Shown here: in pieces, positions 23,540-31,620 of the stretch
How the letters are laid out: every line of letters starts with the position of its first letter
How positions within the stretch are numbered: the first letter of the stretch is position 1
Source of the DNA: a virus
IMG/VR virus record: IMGVR_UViG_3300046713_000269
Span: 1-45,591 of that record
Length of the DNA stretch: 45,591 nucleotides
Reading direction: 5' to 3' (one strand)
Position numbers and translations under genes: made by a program
The notes under the pieces: model-generated
Database searches by the model: none
What the model was told of the DNA's origin: nothing
The model's input: only the letters and a program-made list of their open reading frames with translations

Positions 23540-26500
23540 ATGGCTACGCTGCGGCTGCGGACACCAGGAACGAAGCCGGATTCCACGAAGACAGATTCGA
23601 CACGGGCGGAGCCCGTGGATTCGACGGATTACAAGACCCAGGCCCGAGAAGTGGCTACGCGGCATGGGCTCGATCCGGAGGTGTTTTCCAGTCTCATCAA
23701 CCAGGAGTCGAAGTTCAATCCGAACGCGAAGAGCGCAGCGGGCGCGATCGGCCTTGGGCAGCTCATGCCGGACACGGCGGCGGAGCTGGGTGTTGATCCG
23801 CGAGATCCGGCTCAAAACCTGGAGGGAAGTGCTCGGTATCTGAAGCAGCAGCTGGACAGGTTCGGCGACTATCCCACGGCGCTCGCTGCGTACAACGCGG
23901 GGCCGGGGAATGTGCAGAAGTATGGGGGGATTCCGCCGTTCCCGGAGACCCAGAACTATGTCGCGGCCATTGGCGACTCGTCCATGCGGGCAACGATGGC
24001 CCAGACGCCGGATACGGCGAAGGCTCAGGCTGCAGCGGATACGACGAACGGACTGCAGAAGATCAAGCTGAAGCTCCGGGAGCCGGGTGGGAAAACCGCC
24101 GAAGGCGGTGGTGGCCCGCTCGAATTCCTGGGTGGCATGGCGAAGGATATGTTCGATGGGGCGGTGGGGCCGTTCGTTGCGGCGAGCGAGGCGGGCCAGG
24201 CGATTCTGAGTGATCCTGGCGTCCAGATGCTGCCCACGAGTGAGCAGCATGAGCACCAACAGAAGGCCTTCGATGCTGCGGTGAAGGGGGCTGCGTTCTG
24301 GGGAAGCATGTTCGTCGGCGGGCCGCTGATGAAGCTGCCCATGGCCATGGCTCTGAGGCTCGGAATTGCGGGCGCCGCGAGTGGCGCGGTGTTCGAGGGG
24401 GTGACGCGGCTGCCCCAGACGATGACGGGCGAGGTGAGTCCTGGGGATTGGGTGAAGGATGTCGCTGTCGCCGGGACGTTCGCTGGGCTGACGGGCGGGA
24501 CGCTGGCCTTCGCTGGGCCGAAGATCGCGCAGGCTGCGTACAAGGTGGGCGCTGGGAGCACGGCGGCGCTGTTCGGCACGGCGCAGAAGGTGATCGACCT
24601 GACGCCCGGAGGGCGCGCGGTGCAGGCCAAGGTGGCCGCCTTCACACGCGAGGCGAACAGCCATGTGTGGGACCCGGTGTTGACGAGTGGGCGCAGCTTT
24701 CTCCAAAAGGTGGGGCTGAATCCCCTCGTTCAGCAGCTGATGATGAGCCGGAGCGTCGGGGCGACGCTGGCTGGGAAGTATGTCTCCGGGTTCGTGAGGA
24801 ACACGGAGGGTCTCACGGGCGATGAGATGAGCCTCATGGGCGGGATGCTCGACCGGATCAACTTCAAGCAATTCGAAGTTGATCCACTTGCGCAGCGGTT
24901 GCTGCGGAGCGGGACGCCCAGAACCCAGGAGATCCTTCAGAGGGCTTGGGCCGAGAGCGAGCGGCTGCAGTCGGTCGGCGAGGCGATCGCGAAGGCCGGA
25001 ATGCAGACGTATCATCCGGATACGGATGAGTTCCACAAGTTCCTGCTGCGGGATCGGTATTTGCCGCACCGGTTCGTCGACTGGGAGCAGTACGCGGTGG
25101 ATGGGCCGGTCCGGAAGAAGGCGATCCTCGCCATCGAGAAGTCGCATAACTATACGACGGAAGATGCGACGATCTGGGTGGATAACTTTGCGAAGAGGGT
25201 GAAGTCAGAGACCGAAGAGTTCCTGACCGATCCGACGCGGTTCAAGTCGGGAGCCAGTCACTATCGGATCGGAAGGTTCGCGAATCTGCCGGGGTTCGAA
25301 AGGGATGTGTCGAAGATCCTGCCCCAGTATTACGACTCGGCCAGCCGTCGGCTGGTGCTGCACGCCGCGTTCGGTCCGGTAGAGGCTACGGAACAGGCGC
25401 TGCAGAAGAGCTTGTTCCAACGCGGAGATCTCGGAGAGCGGATGGCGCCCGTGGAGGGCGAAGAGGCTCTCATCGCTCGGCAGCAGGCGTCGATCGTCGG
25501 AGATCCGAATCAGACATCGATGTTCACGCCGGACCAGGAGACGCAGATCCGCCAGTCGCGCGGAATGCCGAGGACGCCCACACTGCCGCCTGAGTCGCAT
25601 ACGACGGAAGAGATCATCGCCGAGGCGAAGGTGGATCACATGCGGAACGCGAAGAAGGAGTTCGCGATCCAGAGCCGGTATCCGAGGGCGTTTGCGCAGC
25701 TCGCGCTGATCGAAGATCCGACGCAGCGAAGGCTCGCGCACGAGATCGTGGGTCGACAGCTCGGGGCGCTGCAGACCGCGGCGTTCGGCGAGAATGTGTT
25801 CTCGAAACTCGCCAAGCTGGAGGTCATCACGAAGCTGAGCCTCGGCGCCATCGCTCAGCCGAGCCAGATGCTGAGCGCGGTCGTTCGCACCGGGTGGAAG
25901 GGCGCGTTCAAGAATGTGCTGCGGACGTTTGCGAACGATCCCGAGGCGATGGACTTCGCACTGAGGGCTGGGGTTACGCTGCGAAGCATCGTGAGGGAAA
26001 GCGAGCAGAGCCTCACCGGCGGCGAGACGGACTTCTTAAAGCGCGTGATGTTCACCCAGCTGGACATGAAGAGCCGGGTGTTCGGGGCGCTTCAGGGTGC
26101 GAGCTTTGCGGAGCATCAGGCGAGCCAGTTGACGAAGTACCTGGCGATGGAACAGAACGGGTTCACGACGCGGAAGATCCAGCAGATCGAGGAGAAGCTG
26201 GTTGGCCTCGGTCTCGACCCGCTGAAGATCACACAGCGCGGTGGACATCTCACGGAGGAGGAGCTGCTCCACGCGGGGCAGACGGTCAGCATGGATGTCA
26301 ACTTCTGGGGCGATAGTCTCGAACTGCCGAGCTATTTCCGAAGCCCGACGGGACGGTTCATCACGCAGTTCAAGAGCTTCGGATTCCAGCAGTCGAAGCT
26401 CGTGAAGGATCACGTGGTGAAGCCTGCGCTGCTGTGGGCGGAAAGCGGTGGGAAGAAGGGAGATATTGGGCCGTTGACGCGGATGGCGCTCACCATGCCG

Positions 26501-26881
26501 CTCGGCGGGGAGATCATCACGGACCTGAAGAAGTTCATCCGGGGACGTACACGGACTGATCCGCCGGTAGAGCGCGTTATGACGAACATCGCGAACGCGG
26601 CGGGGTTCGGCCTGGCCTACGATGCGTGGGATAGTTTGAAGTATGGGACGAGTGGGGCGCTGGGGTTCCTCACGGGCCCGATCACGGGTACGGGAGCGAA
26701 GGCTGTGGAAGCTGGATACAGCGCTCTCGCGAAGGGAGATCCGGCGAAGCTGGTGAGATTCTCCATCGAGACGGGCCTGCCCGCGGCCGTCGCACTGACT
26801 CCGGGTCTGCAGGCGGCGTTGCCTGCGGTCTCCACGCTCGCACCTGCTGCAGCGAATCTCGTTCTCGGGGAGAAAAAGTGA
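23540..26881 (+). CDS. Large ejection protein with lytic transglycosylase domain
   Basis: 1,113 aa. Residues about 30-140 form an SLT-type transglycosylase: catalytic Glu56 in NQESKFNP, GLGQLMP at 71-77 and AYNAGPG at 117-123. It cleaves peptidoglycan glycan strands so that DNA can cross the wall, as does T7 gp16. The remaining 950 residues are mainly helical, with a hydrophobic Gly/Ala stretch (about 260-330) that could insert in the membrane. Last and largest of the three core-protein genes. Confidence 0.88.
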   Translation: MATLRLRTPGTKPDSTKTDSTRAEPVDSTDYKTQAREVATRHGLDPEVFSSLINQESKFNPNAKSAAGAIGLGQLMPDTAAELGVDPRDPAQNLEGSARYLKQQLDRFGDYPTALAAYNAGPGNVQKYGGIPPFPETQNYVAAIGDSSMRATMAQTPDTAKAQAAADTTNGLQKIKLKLREPGGKTAEGGGGPLEFLGGMAKDMFDGAVGPFVAASEAGQAILSDPGVQMLPTSEQHEHQQKAFDAAVKGAAFWGSMFVGGPLMKLPMAMALRLGIAGAASGAVFEGVTRLPQTMTGEVSPGDWVKDVAVAGTFAGLTGGTLAFAGPKIAQAAYKVGAGSTAALFGTAQKVIDLTPGGRAVQAKVAAFTREANSHVWDPVLTSGRSFLQKVGLNPLVQQLMMSRSVGATLAGKYVSGFVRNTEGLTGDEMSLMGGMLDRINFKQFEVDPLAQRLLRSGTPRTQEILQRAWAESERLQSVGEAIAKAGMQTYHPDTDEFHKFLLRDRYLPHRFVDWEQYAVDGPVRKKAILAIEKSHNYTTEDATIWVDNFAKRVKSETEEFLTDPTRFKSGASHYRIGRFANLPGFERDVSKILPQYYDSASRRLVLHAAFGPVEATEQALQKSLFQRGDLGERMAPVEGEEALIARQQASIVGDPNQTSMFTPDQETQIRQSRGMPRTPTLPPESHTTEEIIAEAKVDHMRNAKKEFAIQSRYPRAFAQLALIEDPTQRRLAHEIVGRQLGALQTAAFGENVFSKLAKLEVITKLSLGAIAQPSQMLSAVVRTGWKGAFKNVLRTFANDPEAMDFALRAGVTLRSIVRESEQSLTGGETDFLKRVMFTQLDMKSRVFGALQGASFAEHQASQLTKYLAMEQNGFTTRKIQQIEEKLVGLGLDPLKITQRGGHLTEEELLHAGQTVSMDVNFWGDSLELPSYFRSPTGRFITQFKSFGFQQSKLVKDHVVKPALLWAESGGKKGDIGPLTRMALTMPLGGEIITDLKKFIRGRTRTDPPVERVMTNIANAAGFGLAYDAWDSLKYGTSGALGFLTGPITGTGAKAVEAGYSALAKGDPAKLVRFSIETGLPAAVALTPGLQAALPAVSTLAPAAANLVLGEKK

Positions 26882-27177
26882 GTGATGCGTTTTGGATAGC
26901 TCTGTTCGCTGGGTTGCCTGCGACGTTGGCAGTCATCATCTCGGGGATTCTACAGGGGAAAAAGACGGACAAGGTGGCGAGCGAGGCCAAGGCGGCGGCA
27001 GTAGGAGTAGCCGTTGAAGCAAGGGAAGTGGCAGCAGGCGTGGACAGCATCGCCAGCAGCAAGCTCGATGTGATCCATTCGCTGGTGAACCAGAGACTCG
27101 CCTCTGAGACGAGGATGAAGGAAGCGGCACTCGCGCGGGTGAAGGAACTGGAAGAGAAGATCGGGGGGACGAAGTGA
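26878..27177 (+). CDS. Lysis-cassette membrane protein with coiled coil
   Basis: 99 aa, GTG start overlapping the upstream stop (GTGA). One N-terminal TM segment (FWIALFAGLPATLAVIISGIL) followed by charged coiled coil (ARVKELEEKI). The HSLVNQRL motif occurs in many small phage membrane proteins annotated as hypothetical or holin-like. The topology also fits an inner-membrane spanin, but no embedded outer-membrane spanin lipoprotein was found in the other frames. Confidence 0.65.
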   Translation: MSDAFWIALFAGLPATLAVIISGILQGKKTDKVASEAKAAAVGVAVEAREVAAGVDSIASSKLDVIHSLVNQRLASETRMKEAALARVKELEEKIGGTK

Positions 27178-27356
27178 CGAAGAAGTGGTGGCTGTCGAAG
27201 ACGGTGTGGAATGCGTTCGCGCTCGCGTTGCTTGGGATCTATAACGCAATCGGGCCGATTCAGCATTGGCCTCCGGTCCCGATGTGGCTTCTGGCGCTGC
27301 TCGGAGCATCGGGCATCACACTTGCACGGGTCTCGAACACGACGCTGACGAAGTGA
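27174..27356 (+). CDS. Putative holin, two TM segments
   Basis: 60 aa, GTG start overlapping the previous gene. Basic N-terminus (TKKWWLSKTVWN) and two hydrophobic segments (AFALALLGIYNAIG and MWLLALLGASGITLAR) separated by a Pro turn: class II holin topology. It lies three genes before the endopeptidase. A holin would let the cytoplasmic endopeptidase reach the murein. Confidence 0.68.
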   Translation: MTKKWWLSKTVWNAFALALLGIYNAIGPIQHWPPVPMWLLALLGASGITLARVSNTTLTK

Positions 27357-27457
27357 GCAAGTTCGGACTGAAGTGGCTCGCGAAGGCTGGGAATCTGGTC
27401 GGGAAGGTCGTCGATGCGGTTCGGGCTGGCCTGAAGGCGTTCAAGGGAGGTACGTGA
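27353..27457 (+). CDS. Cationic amphipathic lysis peptide, 34 aa
   Basis: GTG start overlapping the holin stop (GTGA); stop TGA overlaps the next ATG. No TM segment. On a helical wheel Lys3, 7, 11, 18 and 28 gather on one face and Phe4, Trp8, Leu15, Val16, 19, 20 and 23, Leu27 and Phe30 on the other. Net charge is about +6 (six Lys, one Arg, one Asp). This looks like a membrane-active antimicrobial peptide. The coliphage phiKT protein disruptin is a known precedent: a phage cationic peptide that replaces spanins in lysis. No spanin pair is visible here. Function is inferred from composition and position. Confidence 0.7.
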   Translation: MSKFGLKWLAKAGNLVGKVVDAVRAGLKAFKGGT

Positions 27458-27585
27458 TGCTGATGATTATCCTGATTGTGAGCGCGTTGCTGCTGACGAT
27501 CGCGGCGGGTATCGGCAAGGTTCCGCTGTGGATCGCAGTGCTGCTGCTGTGCATCATCGAGTTTCTCCAAATGGGACCGAAGTGA
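27457..27585 (+). CDS. Small membrane protein, 42 aa
   Basis: ATG overlapping the previous stop (TGATG). Two hydrophobic stretches (MLMIILIVSALLLTIAAGI and LWIAVLLLCIIEFL) around a GKVP turn: a hairpin membrane protein, perhaps a second holin or antiholin. It is directly followed by the endopeptidase gene with a GTGA overlap. Confidence 0.65.
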   Translation: MLMIILIVSALLLTIAAGIGKVPLWIAVLLLCIIEFLQMGPK

Positions 27586-27920
27586 CCCTGGGGGAAAAGC
27601 AGAGGCTGTTCGCTGGGCTCGTGGGGAAGCTGCTCGTTCACGTCTATGAGAGCGGCTACGAAGTAACCCTGGATTGGGCATATAGGCCGCCAGAGGTGGC
27701 GGCCTATTATGCAGACCTCGGAATCGGGATTCGAAGCTCGCTGCACACGGTGAAGCTCGCGATCGATCTCAACTTGTTCAAGGATCAAACATGGCTTCGA
27801 ACCACGGCCGACCATAGGCCGTTCGGCGAATGGTGGGAGGAGCAGCATCCGATGTGCTGCTGGGGTGGTCGGTTCGGCGATGGGAACCACTACAGTCTCG
27901 CACATGATGGTAAGAAGTAA
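27582..27920 (+). CDS. Endolysin, M15-type peptidoglycan endopeptidase
   Basis: 112 aa, GTG start in a GTGA overlap. Carries the zinc-peptidase pattern of the M15/VanY-like family: SLHTVKLAIDLNLF (zinc His and Asp), FGEWW, then CWGGRFGDGNHYSL (catalytic region and zinc His). It cleaves peptide cross-links of murein. Last gene of the rightward operon. A perfect 10-bp hairpin (27682-27707) lies within the coding region. No signal peptide, so release depends on the holin. Confidence 0.85.
   Translation: MTLGEKQRLFAGLVGKLLVHVYESGYEVTLDWAYRPPEVAAYYADLGIGIRSSLHTVKLAIDLNLFKDQTWLRTTADHRPFGEWWEEQHPMCCWGGRFGDGNHYSLAHDGKK
27682..27707. repeat. Perfect 10-bp hairpin inside the endolysin gene
   Basis: ATAGGCCGCC-AGAGGT-GGCGGCCTAT. 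Strong enough to fold in mRNA; possibly delays translation or protects the 3' end of the long late transcript. Confidence 0.6.
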
Positions 27921-27941
27921 CGAAGTGCTCGGCCCATGGCT

Positions 27942-27959
27942 GATCGATGCCGATCGATC
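27942..27959. terminator. Palindrome between convergent operons
   Basis: GATCGAT-GCCG-ATCGATC in the 65-bp gap between the endolysin stop and the polymerase stop. Position suits a bidirectional terminator, but no T-run follows on either strand, so termination may be factor-dependent. Confidence 0.4.
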
Positions 27960-27985
27960 GCATCATGACGTAGAGCTTGAGCTGG

Positions 27986-30217
27986 TCAGGCGACCAGGAC
28001 ACTCATCTCTCCCCAATTTGCGCCCATCTTCAGGTTGACGGGAACCCGGAAGCCGGGAGCGATGTTGGAGAATTCGCACTCCAGAACGGACCGTAGCGAG
28101 CGGAAGAGGTCACGGTCCAGGTTCTCGGTAGGGAACTCCAAGAGAAAGCTGTCGTGGACGGTGGTAACGAGATGACCATTCCACTCACCGGCGAAGGCTT
28201 CGAGCGCGGGAAGACGGGTCCAGAGGATGTCCGCCGCGTCGGATTGCGGAAGGTATGCAAGCATTTCTGGAACATCACCAGAGTGCTGAGTGCCGTCATG
28301 GTCCCTCCATCGGTGGTAGAAGTAGCGCCGACGGCCGAAGGCGTTCGTTAGATAGCCGAGGGTGGTTCCCTCACTGACGACACGCTGACGCCACGCCCAT
28401 AGCATCGGGTATGCAAGTGAAAGTCGGGCTTGGAGATCAGCGCACTCAGATTCGGAAATGGCTTGTCCGTGCTGGCGGAGTACCGTAGCCAGTTTCCTTG
28501 GACCGGCCCCGTACATCGACCCATAGAGCAGGTTTTTTGCACGTGTTCGATCACACCCCACGCGGTCCATCGTAGTTGCATGGACATCCCCCGTTTTCAG
28601 AGCCTCGATTAGAGCAACATCTCCGGAACGAGCTGCGGCGATCCGTAATTCTATCTGAGAATAGTCCGCTTCGATGAAGTGAAAATCGTCTTCGCTTGGG
28701 ATGAACAGCCGCCGGGCTTCCTCGGGCTGGTTCTGGATATTCGGCTCGGAGCTCGCCAGGCGGCCGGTGGCTGCGGCGCCGGAGTCCGTATCCTTACTCA
28801 CGGGAAGGTACGAGGGATGAACGCAGCCCCCACGACCGAGCTCCATGGTGGCGTAGACCGAGCGCAGCTTCGAGGTCTTGCGAACCGCGAGGAGCGTATC
28901 GATCGTCTCGGGTGCTCGGGTGCGCAGAGCACGGAGGGCTGCTTCGTCCGTTGTGACACGCGGGCCTTCCTTCGTCCGCTCGAACTGCTCGGGAAGACCC
29001 ATGTCCTTGTAGAAGAGCTTCTTCAGCTGGCTCGGAGAGTGCGGATCGATGGTCGGATGGATGGCCTGCCACTCGGCCAGGTGGGTTTCGAGGCTGCGCG
29101 ATAGCGAAGCCTGCCAGCCTCCGAGGTGGATGCGGTCCACCTTCAGCCCGCGGCGCGTCATGTTCATGAGGGTGCGGAGCGCGGGCATCACGACGCGGCT
29201 GAAGTGCCCGTACATGCCCGTCTCGCTGAGGAGGTTCAGCATCCTCTCGGCGAGCAGAAGGGTCACCGAGACGTCGATAGCGTTGTAGCGGGGCTCATCG
29301 GTGGACGAGAGGTGCTTCCAGGGCCGGAGGTCCAGATAGAGGCTCGCGACTTTCTCCAGGCCCTTGTAGAGATCCGGTTGCAGCATGTGGGCTGCGAGCA
29401 TGGTGTCGAAGAGCGCGGTGTCAGGGAACTGGACACCAGCGGCTTCCAGACGCGGAATGTCGAAGGCGAGGTTGTGGCCTACGAGGAGGGTGGGGTTGTC
29501 GTCTAGGATCGCTTGGAAGCAGGCCTTCGTGTTCGCTGTCCAGCGGGAGGTCCAGACACCCGCGCCGGTGGCGACGCCGATGCGGTCGATCGGCCCGCCG
29601 ATGCCCTGGGTTTCGATGTCGAAGGCGATGATGCCGTCGGTTCCGATGGACTGGAAGGGGAGCTCGTCGTAGGGAAACTGAAGGGGCCGGAAGCTGCTGT
29701 CGAGGGATCGTTGAAGGCGTTGCAGGTCGGCTTTGAGGGCCGGGAGGGTCTTGAAACGGGATTCTTCGATGGCTCGCGGCGACAAGGTGGGGATGATCCA
29801 CCGGAGCGTAGCTCCGAGATCCAGAACTCGCTGGCGACTGACCATGCCGAACTTGGGGTCGCCCTTCGTGTGGAGGGTTTCCGAGCCCTTCTTGCGGGTC
29901 GTGCGGTAGAGGCCAATTTGCTCCCGCTCGCGGATCGTGATGGGAACGCAGTCGTCTCGATCGAACAGGTACCCCCGACACGAGACGATCGACCGGCGGA
30001 TGCCGGAGAGGAAGCCGAAGGCCTCACCTCCGAGGCAGAGCGCTGACAGAGCCCCTGAACTCATCAATTCTTGTTCTAGAATGGCTAGGGGCTGGGACGC
30101 GTCCACCACGAGGCAATCCGCGCGGTCGATGCCGACATGACTTGCTGTTCTCCAGAAGGTGGAATAGCCAGGGAACCCGTCAGGGTTCCCTGTCACTGCG
30201 ATCAGATAAGGGGGCAT
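27986..30217 (-). CDS. Family A DNA polymerase with N-terminal uracil-glycosylase-like domain
   Basis: 743 aa. Residues 1-165 resemble the uracil-DNA glycosylase superfamily (CLGGEAFGFL, SCRGYLFD, IIPTLSPRAI), but the usual GEAPG and HPS motifs are altered, so glycosylase activity is doubtful. The 3'-5' exonuclease has DIE (200-202), N249-D253 and Y311-D315. The polymerase has motif A DYSQIELR (Asp518), motif B R557-K561-Y565-Y569 and motif C HD (688-689). Tyr565 is at the position of E. coli Phe762, as in T7 polymerase. It replicates the phage genome. Last gene of the leftward arm; overlaps the preceding gene by 38 bp. Confidence 0.92.
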   Translation of the reverse strand: MPPYLIAVTGNPDGFPGYSTFWRTASHVGIDRADCLVVDASQPLAILEQELMSSGALSALCLGGEAFGFLSGIRRSIVSCRGYLFDRDDCVPITIREREQIGLYRTTRKKGSETLHTKGDPKFGMVSRQRVLDLGATLRWIIPTLSPRAIEESRFKTLPALKADLQRLQRSLDSSFRPLQFPYDELPFQSIGTDGIIAFDIETQGIGGPIDRIGVATGAGVWTSRWTANTKACFQAILDDNPTLLVGHNLAFDIPRLEAAGVQFPDTALFDTMLAAHMLQPDLYKGLEKVASLYLDLRPWKHLSSTDEPRYNAIDVSVTLLLAERMLNLLSETGMYGHFSRVVMPALRTLMNMTRRGLKVDRIHLGGWQASLSRSLETHLAEWQAIHPTIDPHSPSQLKKLFYKDMGLPEQFERTKEGPRVTTDEAALRALRTRAPETIDTLLAVRKTSKLRSVYATMELGRGGCVHPSYLPVSKDTDSGAAATGRLASSEPNIQNQPEEARRLFIPSEDDFHFIEADYSQIELRIAAARSGDVALIEALKTGDVHATTMDRVGCDRTRAKNLLYGSMYGAGPRKLATVLRQHGQAISESECADLQARLSLAYPMLWAWRQRVVSEGTTLGYLTNAFGRRRYFYHRWRDHDGTQHSGDVPEMLAYLPQSDAADILWTRLPALEAFAGEWNGHLVTTVHDSFLLEFPTENLDRDLFRSLRSVLECEFSNIAPGFRVPVNLKMGANWGEMSVLVA
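30169..30192. repeat. Perfect 10-bp hairpin at the polymerase gene start
   Basis: CAGGGAACCC-GTCA-GGGTTCCCTG, 25 bases into the polymerase gene and across the stop of the preceding gene. It could set the level of polymerase translation. Confidence 0.6.
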
Positions 30218-30485
30218 CCTTGCCCATCCGTTGTAAGAGGCGGATTACCCGGTCCTTGGGTTCCTCGAACAGATCGAGCTGACGCTGGCGAACTAGTTCG
30301 TGGCGAAGAGAGAGGGCTCCGACTCGAATCGAATGGCCGAGAATGATGCTGCAATCAGCGCACATGCGCTGGGTCGAGATCTGGATGGCGGGGGCGTCGT
30401 CGAATTCGATCCACGAGCTGGATCGAAGGATCTCGATCTCCGTCCGGAGGCAATAGGCGCACGTCCCCCAGGCACTAAGCCCCAC
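30180..30485 (-). CDS. Zinc-knuckle protein, 101 aa
   Basis: GTG start overlapping the upstream stop. CAYC at residues 9-12 and CADC at about 42-45 form one zinc unit. The C-terminal half is a basic helix (LRHELVRQRQLDLFEEPKDR). Its end overlaps the polymerase start. Unknown; perhaps a replication accessory protein because it is coupled to the polymerase. Confidence 0.7.
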   Translation of the reverse strand: MGLSAWGTCAYCLRTEIEILRSSSWIEFDDAPAIQISTQRMCADCSIILGHSIRVGALSLRHELVRQRQLDLFEEPKDRVIRLLQRMGKDAPLSDRSDREP

Positions 30486-30843
30486 CGCCGCGCACCCGCT
30501 TCACCACGCGAAGCTTGTTAGACTTCGCCAGCTTGTGGTGTTGGGTTACGGCCATGTAGGTCTTCTTCAGCTCGCGCTCCAGGACCCGGCTGCAGATCCT
30601 GGCGATCGCGGCTTCTTCGGAGGGTTCGAGCGGGAAGTTGCCGAGGCTCGTGCCTACGAAGTGGGCCTCGAACGAGACGCCGATGAAGCGGGGCGGACCG
30701 ACTTCCTCCGGGGTGGGAGCGGGTGCCGGTTGCGGCTCCTCGCTGGGAATCGGAGGCTGTTTCGGTGCCGCCCCTGCTTGACGCTCGGCGTTCAGGCGCT
30801 TCACTTCTTCGGTCATTTCGACGATGGGATTCGTAGTCATCAT
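30475..30843 (-). CDS. Hypothetical protein, 122 aa
   Basis: Two adjacent ATG codons (30843, 30840) overlap the upstream stop. Pro/Glu-rich linker (residues about 25-50), then an alpha/beta segment (RFIGVSFEAHFVGTSLGNF) and a basic helical tail (SNKLRVVKRVRGGG). Not recognised; probably part of the replication cluster. Confidence 0.68.
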   Translation of the reverse strand: MMTTNPIVEMTEEVKRLNAERQAGAAPKQPPIPSEEPQPAPAPTPEEVGPPRFIGVSFEAHFVGTSLGNFPLEPSEEAAIARICSRVLERELKKTYMAVTQHHKLAKSNKLRVVKRVRGGGA

Positions 30844-31028
30844 ATGCTCCAGTGCTTCGCTCCGCGGCGGCGCTGCTGAGCGAAAAGCATCGCGTGTGAG
30901 GGGCAACAGGCTGGCATCCAGCCAGGCTTCGAGGTCCGCTTCAGCCGCTCGAAATCACCTTTGAGCTTCTTGACACTCGTGCCGCAAATCGGACACGGCG
31001 TCGCGAGGTAGATCGAGGGCTTGGGCAC
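30840..31028 (-). CDS. Zinc-ribbon protein, 62 aa
   Basis: GTG start directly after the SSB-like gene. CPICG at about residue 12 and CCPSH at about 42 make one ribbon; the intervening segment is basic. Between SSB-like and polymerase genes, so nucleic acid binding is plausible. Confidence 0.68.
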   Translation of the reverse strand: MPKPSIYLATPCPICGTSVKKLKGDFERLKRTSKPGWMPACCPSHAMLFAQQRRRGAKHWSI

Positions 31029-31029
31029 A

Positions 31030-31605
31030 TTAGCCTCGGGGGAGGAACTTCGAGATCTCAGCCCGCGTGCGCGTCGAGCCGTCCTTGGACTCGAAGGGCG
31101 CCTGCTTCACCTGGAAGTAGACGTCCTGGTTCAAGAGGGTCGAGGGGTCTGCGGGGAAGCCGGAAACGGAGGGCGGGAAGTAGTTCTTGAGCATCGGACC
31201 GGAGAAGCCGCCGTCTTCGCGGTCGGGTTCGATTCCGAGCGTTGCGAACATGCCCTTCAGCTTCGCGAGGCTCATGAGCGACATCGTCAGAAGGTTCTTC
31301 GGACCCTTCGATTGGATCGCCTTGTTCGAGATGCGGAATGTGGTTCCCACGTTGCGGCCAGTATTCACACCGCTGCCGCTGTTGTCAATCGCGACATCGA
31401 TCTGGAGCGTGAGGACCGGCAGACCCTCGGGGGAAAGGTACGAATCGGAATTCGCCGTCGTGATGCGGCCCCCTTCCATCCAGAAGAAGGACTCTGGGCT
31501 GCGGGGAGATGCCTTCGCATCTGGAGGGACGACGAGCTTGAATTCGGCTGCGGCTTCAGCATCGCGGACCACGTCACCAGGGATCGAGAAGAATGCGTCT
31601 TCCAT
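31030..31605 (-). CDS. Single-stranded-DNA-binding-like protein
   Basis: 191 aa, between a Sak4-like ATPase and the polymerase. Composition and layout (LTLQIDVAIDNSG, then a long loop, then NQDVYFQVKQAPFESKDG) fit an OB-fold protein such as the SSB-like proteins found beside Sak4-type ATPases. A conserved aromatic set (FFWMEGG, YFPP, YFQV) could stack on bases. The usual acidic C-terminal tail is missing; it ends in a basic KFLPRG. Identification rests mainly on context. Confidence 0.55.
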   Translation of the reverse strand: MEDAFFSIPGDVVRDAEAAAEFKLVVPPDAKASPRSPESFFWMEGGRITTANSDSYLSPEGLPVLTLQIDVAIDNSGSGVNTGRNVGTTFRISNKAIQSKGPKNLLTMSLMSLAKLKGMFATLGIEPDREDGGFSGPMLKNYFPPSVSGFPADPSTLLNQDVYFQVKQAPFESKDGSTRTRAEISKFLPRG

Positions 31606-31620
31606 GACCTTCCCTTCGTT

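Noticed and set aside
23519-25147. Long antisense frame (542 codons) opposite the ejection-protein gene
   Set aside because: Same antisense artefact; the plus strand encodes a clear lytic transglycosylase.
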